A stretch of 64,000 bases of DNA from Polytrichum commune (lineage: Eukaryota > Streptophyta > Polytrichopsida > Polytrichales > Polytrichaceae), in assembly GCA_950295325.1 (NCBI GenBank), contig OX485809.1, positions 40,393,081-40,457,080 on the forward strand. Reading direction: 5' to 3'. The notes beneath the pieces are model-generated. The model saw only the letters and a list, made by a program, of their open reading frames with translations. It made no database searches and was not told where the DNA came from. Of this stretch, positions 60,856 through 64,000 are shown one piece after another. Positions within the stretch are counted from its first letter, which is position 1. Every line of letters starts with the position of its first letter. Position numbers and translations under genes: made by a program.

Positions 60856-63800
60856 GAGTTGGAGGGAATGGATCTCTCCGATGATCTTGTGGTCTTGGAG
60901 CCCTCTGTGGAGGAGGAGCAAGTGGAGGATGCTGTGGACTTGAACAACGTCGAAGAGCTGGAGGATATTGAGGAGGTTGTTCCAGAACAACTCAAGCAAG
61001 TTGACCGGGTGAACACCGACGTGCAGGAGGTAGTTGATTTAGACACTTATGTCTTCCGTTCTTGCACCTGCCCTCCTTTAGAGTCGGTGGTTGAGTTATT
61101 CTCGTGTGTACTAAATTGAATCGGATGTTTGTAGACTCCCTCTAGACTTCCCGAGGAACCTCCCGAGTCGGCTAACCCCGAGGAGAGTGAGGTCAATCTT
61201 CGAGCGAAGCAGAAACAAGATTCGACGGCAGTCATCAATCGCCTCCGCATTCGGCCTCTTGAGAAGTCTCGACTTTGCATCCCCCTCTGCCGCTTGCGGG
61301 ATTTGCCACTCGTTCGGCCCATCAACGAGTTGGATGTCCAGAGGTTGGAGAACGAATTTGTTACGGGGTACCGAGATGGTGACCGTGTTCTCTATGTTTC
61401 CATCTACAACAACAAGGACGACATCTTGGAGGTCACGGAGGACATCTCGTCCACCTGGAGTCCGTTGTGGAAGCTTGAGAGTGAAAGATTCGATGCACGG
61501 ATGGCCGCCGACCCCGATCTTGTCCACTTTGTGGGCAAGATGTTCTACGTGTGGGAGGGGAACCACCGGTTGACCGCTTGGTGGCGCCACGTGAACATGC
61601 TCCATCCTACGGAAGAGGCGTGGCATATCTCTCCCTATTGTATTGCCTTGGATTCGGGGAAGCATAGTGGCGTTCTCATGAATGCCATGAACGACGTGAA
61701 TTGGTATGTCTCTCTCTATTCTTTGCTACTTCATTCTTTGTTTGTGAGTGTCTTCTCATCTTGTCTTCTTCAATTTTTTGTAGGTCTATCGAGAACGACC
61801 ACGTCAAGTCCAGCCTCCCCTCCAAGCTTCACCGCATCCGCTACTTTGGGACCTTGGAGTTGGAGGACTTCAAGGACCTCATTTCCAAGGAGGACTACTT
61901 GGCTTGTATCAATGCCAAGAGGAAGCACAACACTTGGTACCCCTTGACCATCGACGTCTTCGTCTCCTTTCTCTACAAGGTAATCACTTCCCCACACTTT
62001 GATTTCTCTCCTTTCAATTTCCATCTTCTTCGTTGGCTTACCTTTGCTTGCAACCAGAGAGAGATCTCCGCCGCCTCCGACGCTGCAGCTAGAGCTTACA
62101 AGGATGAGACTCCGGCCGATCAGAATGAGAAGTATGTGGCCATTGCCAACTCCGAGAATACCGACGCCTTCTTTGATGAGGTGCTCCTCTTCATCTTCTC
62201 TTCTCCTTCGATTTGTCCTTCATGATTTCTTCTCGATTTTGCTAACTCACCTCCAATTTCCTCATCTAGATCAATCGGCACTTCTCGGTGAACACAGTCC
62301 CGGACATGACCATCGAGAAGCTTTCTAAGGTGGCCAACACTCATGTCCCGTGTCATTTCAAGGCGAAATGGCTCCGTTGGTGGAATTCCACCATGACTGT
62401 CCGAACCGGCAACAAATTCCCTTCCATTGTGCCCCTTAAGGAGAGGGTCCTCGAATCCTGGCTTCATAAGGCCTCTTTCTGGGCTCAGGTGAATCTCTCC
62501 CCTCCTTTGGATTGATTGTTTTCTCTACGGTTGTCTTCCTCATTTCTTGTTTTTCATTCTATGACTACAGTTGGAGGACAGGGTTGATTTGGAGTTCAAG
62601 TCCTTAGAGGCTAGCCTTGGTCGCGCCATCAATTGGGATGTGCAAGGGGGTGTGTTACGTCCACCAAAGTTCGTGGATGGATGGAGGATCCTTCTCTGGG
62701 ACCACGCCTTCCCGCATTACTTTGAGGAGAAGTCAAACACGAAGTTCCTCAAGGGCACGAACCTCACTGAGATTGAAGATGGTATCAAGATCATTCACCG
62801 TGTCCTTTATAGGTATTTCTTCCTCCTCTCCACTTGTCCTTCATTTTCTTTGCAACACTCGAACTTCTCTCATTTTTTCCCATGTCTTTTGCTTTAGGTA
62901 CATCTATCACGAGCTTATTCCGAAAGAAGCTCTTTCTGCCTCCTTTCTTCCGGTCTATGTCGAGGAGTGGGTTCTGGACTCCTCCCCGAATTTCATGTAC
63001 ACTAACGAGCACGATGTTTACCCATTTGCTCACCTCAAGCATGCAGGGTGGTATTTGGACTGTTCGAAGGGGTTCGTTCCTCCCTCGGAGGTTCATTTGT
63101 TCACCTCTTTGAATGCTGAGGCACCCGCTGATGTTGTCTTTCACGAGCCCGTGGTCCCCGAGGAGTCGGTGAAGGGTACGAAGGCATCGAAGGTTGTTAA
63201 GGAAATCAAAAGCAAGAAGGTGAAGGCGGTCTCGGGTACTCAAGCTTCCCAAGCCACTGTGTCTACTCGTTCTGCTACGAAGGCCGCCGCCGAGGCTTCT
63301 GCTGCACCTGCTGCCACCTTTGTAGGTAGCCCATCCCTCCCTCTTGCCTTGCATGCCCCCGCTCCTTCTCACAGCACAGCCACTGCCCCCTCTTTGACTC
63401 GCAAGAGGAAGGCATTCGCAGCAGCAACGAGTGCTACATCCTCTGAGACTGCTTCTACCTACAGTCTCATTGAGAATGTAGACATCGGAGTGCTCATGGA
63501 CCACTACACGAAGACCAACTCCCACCAAGCGGCCTACCTTCGCATCGAAGAATTCATTGTCAAGGTAGGAGTCCACTTCTTTTTTCATTCTTGCATTCAT
63601 TTCTATCTTGTGAAGCATTCCTCTTCTCTTCTCAACCTTCTTCTTTGCTCTACAGGTTGGTGTCGGTCGGACTCGCCTTAACAGGAATCCCAAGTCCCAT
63701 TCCGGTATCGACCTTCTCCTTGTCGATGTACCGGACAATCTCCCGATGCCCGCCATCTCGACTTCGCCATCCGACATTCCAGCGTGGAACCGCCGGGGTC

Positions 63801-64000
63801 CGAGTTTCTTTGATGATGTCTTTACTTTCGTAGAGGACAACCTCCATGACAACGGTGTCCTCGTCATCATGCACCCCGATGCCCCCAAGATGCACGACGA
63901 CATTCGTGATTGGGCCTTGGAATGTCACTTTACTATCGCCAGGGACTGGTGGGGCGTGAATGATCTTCACCTTACGTCCGCACAAGATCCCAAGATGTTT
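60856..64000 (+). CDS. ParB-methyltransferase gene 2 (3' part, runs off the window)
   Basis: Eight exons join in phase: 60856-61029, 61135-61703, 61784-61979, 62058-62180, 62270-62488, 62571-62812, 62898-63564 and 63656 to the window edge. The first is acidic (LSDDLVVLEPSVEEE). The second is ParB-like: IPLCRLRDLPLVRPINELDV at its start and VWEGNHRLTAWW, the G-N/H-H-R type motif. Exon 7 ends in a Lys/Ala/Ser-rich linker. Exon 8 is methyltransferase-like: LLLVDVPDNLP at the motif IV position (DVPD in place of DPPY), then NGVLVIMHPD and IRDWAL...TIARDWW. The remaining motifs lie beyond 64000. It is unlike composite gene 1 in sequence but has the same domain order. Introns are short (about 80-105 bp). 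The 5' exons are probably those at 36595-37331. Confidence 0.75.

Overview
The window is nuclear DNA of a streptophyte, meaning a land plant or a close algal relative. A non-seed lineage is my guess and is not proven. The evidence is three intron-rich host genes with plant or plastid functions, GT-AG introns with branched exon phases, a decayed Ty1/copia retroelement and a hAT-like miniature element. I see no rRNA or tRNA gene.

Left half, about 1-31 kb, is ordinary host chromosome. A ten-exon gene for a thylakoid-lumen C-terminal processing protease (CtpA family) lies at 2081-6054. A two-exon SAGA subunit ADA1/TADA1 homologue is at 8161-9976. A thirteen-exon, four-CRM-domain chloroplast group II intron splicing factor (CFM2-like) is at 17423-25087. 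All are on the plus strand. Between them lie an 805-bp foldback at 11481-12285, a hAT-like miniature element at 13574-14160 with an imperfect 8-bp target duplication, and a 5'-truncated copia remnant with its 3' LTR at 26575-27684.

Right half, about 31-64 kb, is accessory DNA that I read as one large DNA transposon nested inside another. The inner one ('A-element', about 39978-59459, 19.5 kb) is bounded by a perfect 20-bp terminal inverted repeat. It carries, divergently, a DUF7869-type gene on the minus strand (40472-44530) and a long composite gene on the plus strand (51690-57789). The composite gene's conceptual product begins with an exact histone H3 tail (MARTKQTARK, then VSGG). It continues with a ParB-like domain, a beta-class DNA-methyltransferase-like domain, an acidic linker with a SUMO-interaction-like motif, and an FCP1/HAD phosphatase-like domain. 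Every copy of one short palindrome (arms CCCACGGGTG and CACCCGTGGG) lies inside this element, mostly in introns, including two tandem arrays.

Flanking it are what look like the two halves of an outer 'B-element'. On the left are a MULE transposase (31601-35354, minus), a small Cys/His-rich ORF (35517-35954, minus), and two exons (36595-37331, plus) followed by an array of a second palindrome. On the right, a lone copy of that second palindrome precedes a second, different ParB plus methyltransferase-like gene that runs off the window (60856-64000). Exon phases fit the idea that the A-element sits in an intron of this second gene. The two palindromes share the half-site CCCACGG / CCGTGGG. Both ParB-methyltransferase genes have non-canonical catalytic tetrapeptides, and each has one in-frame TAG, so activity of these particular copies is doubtful.
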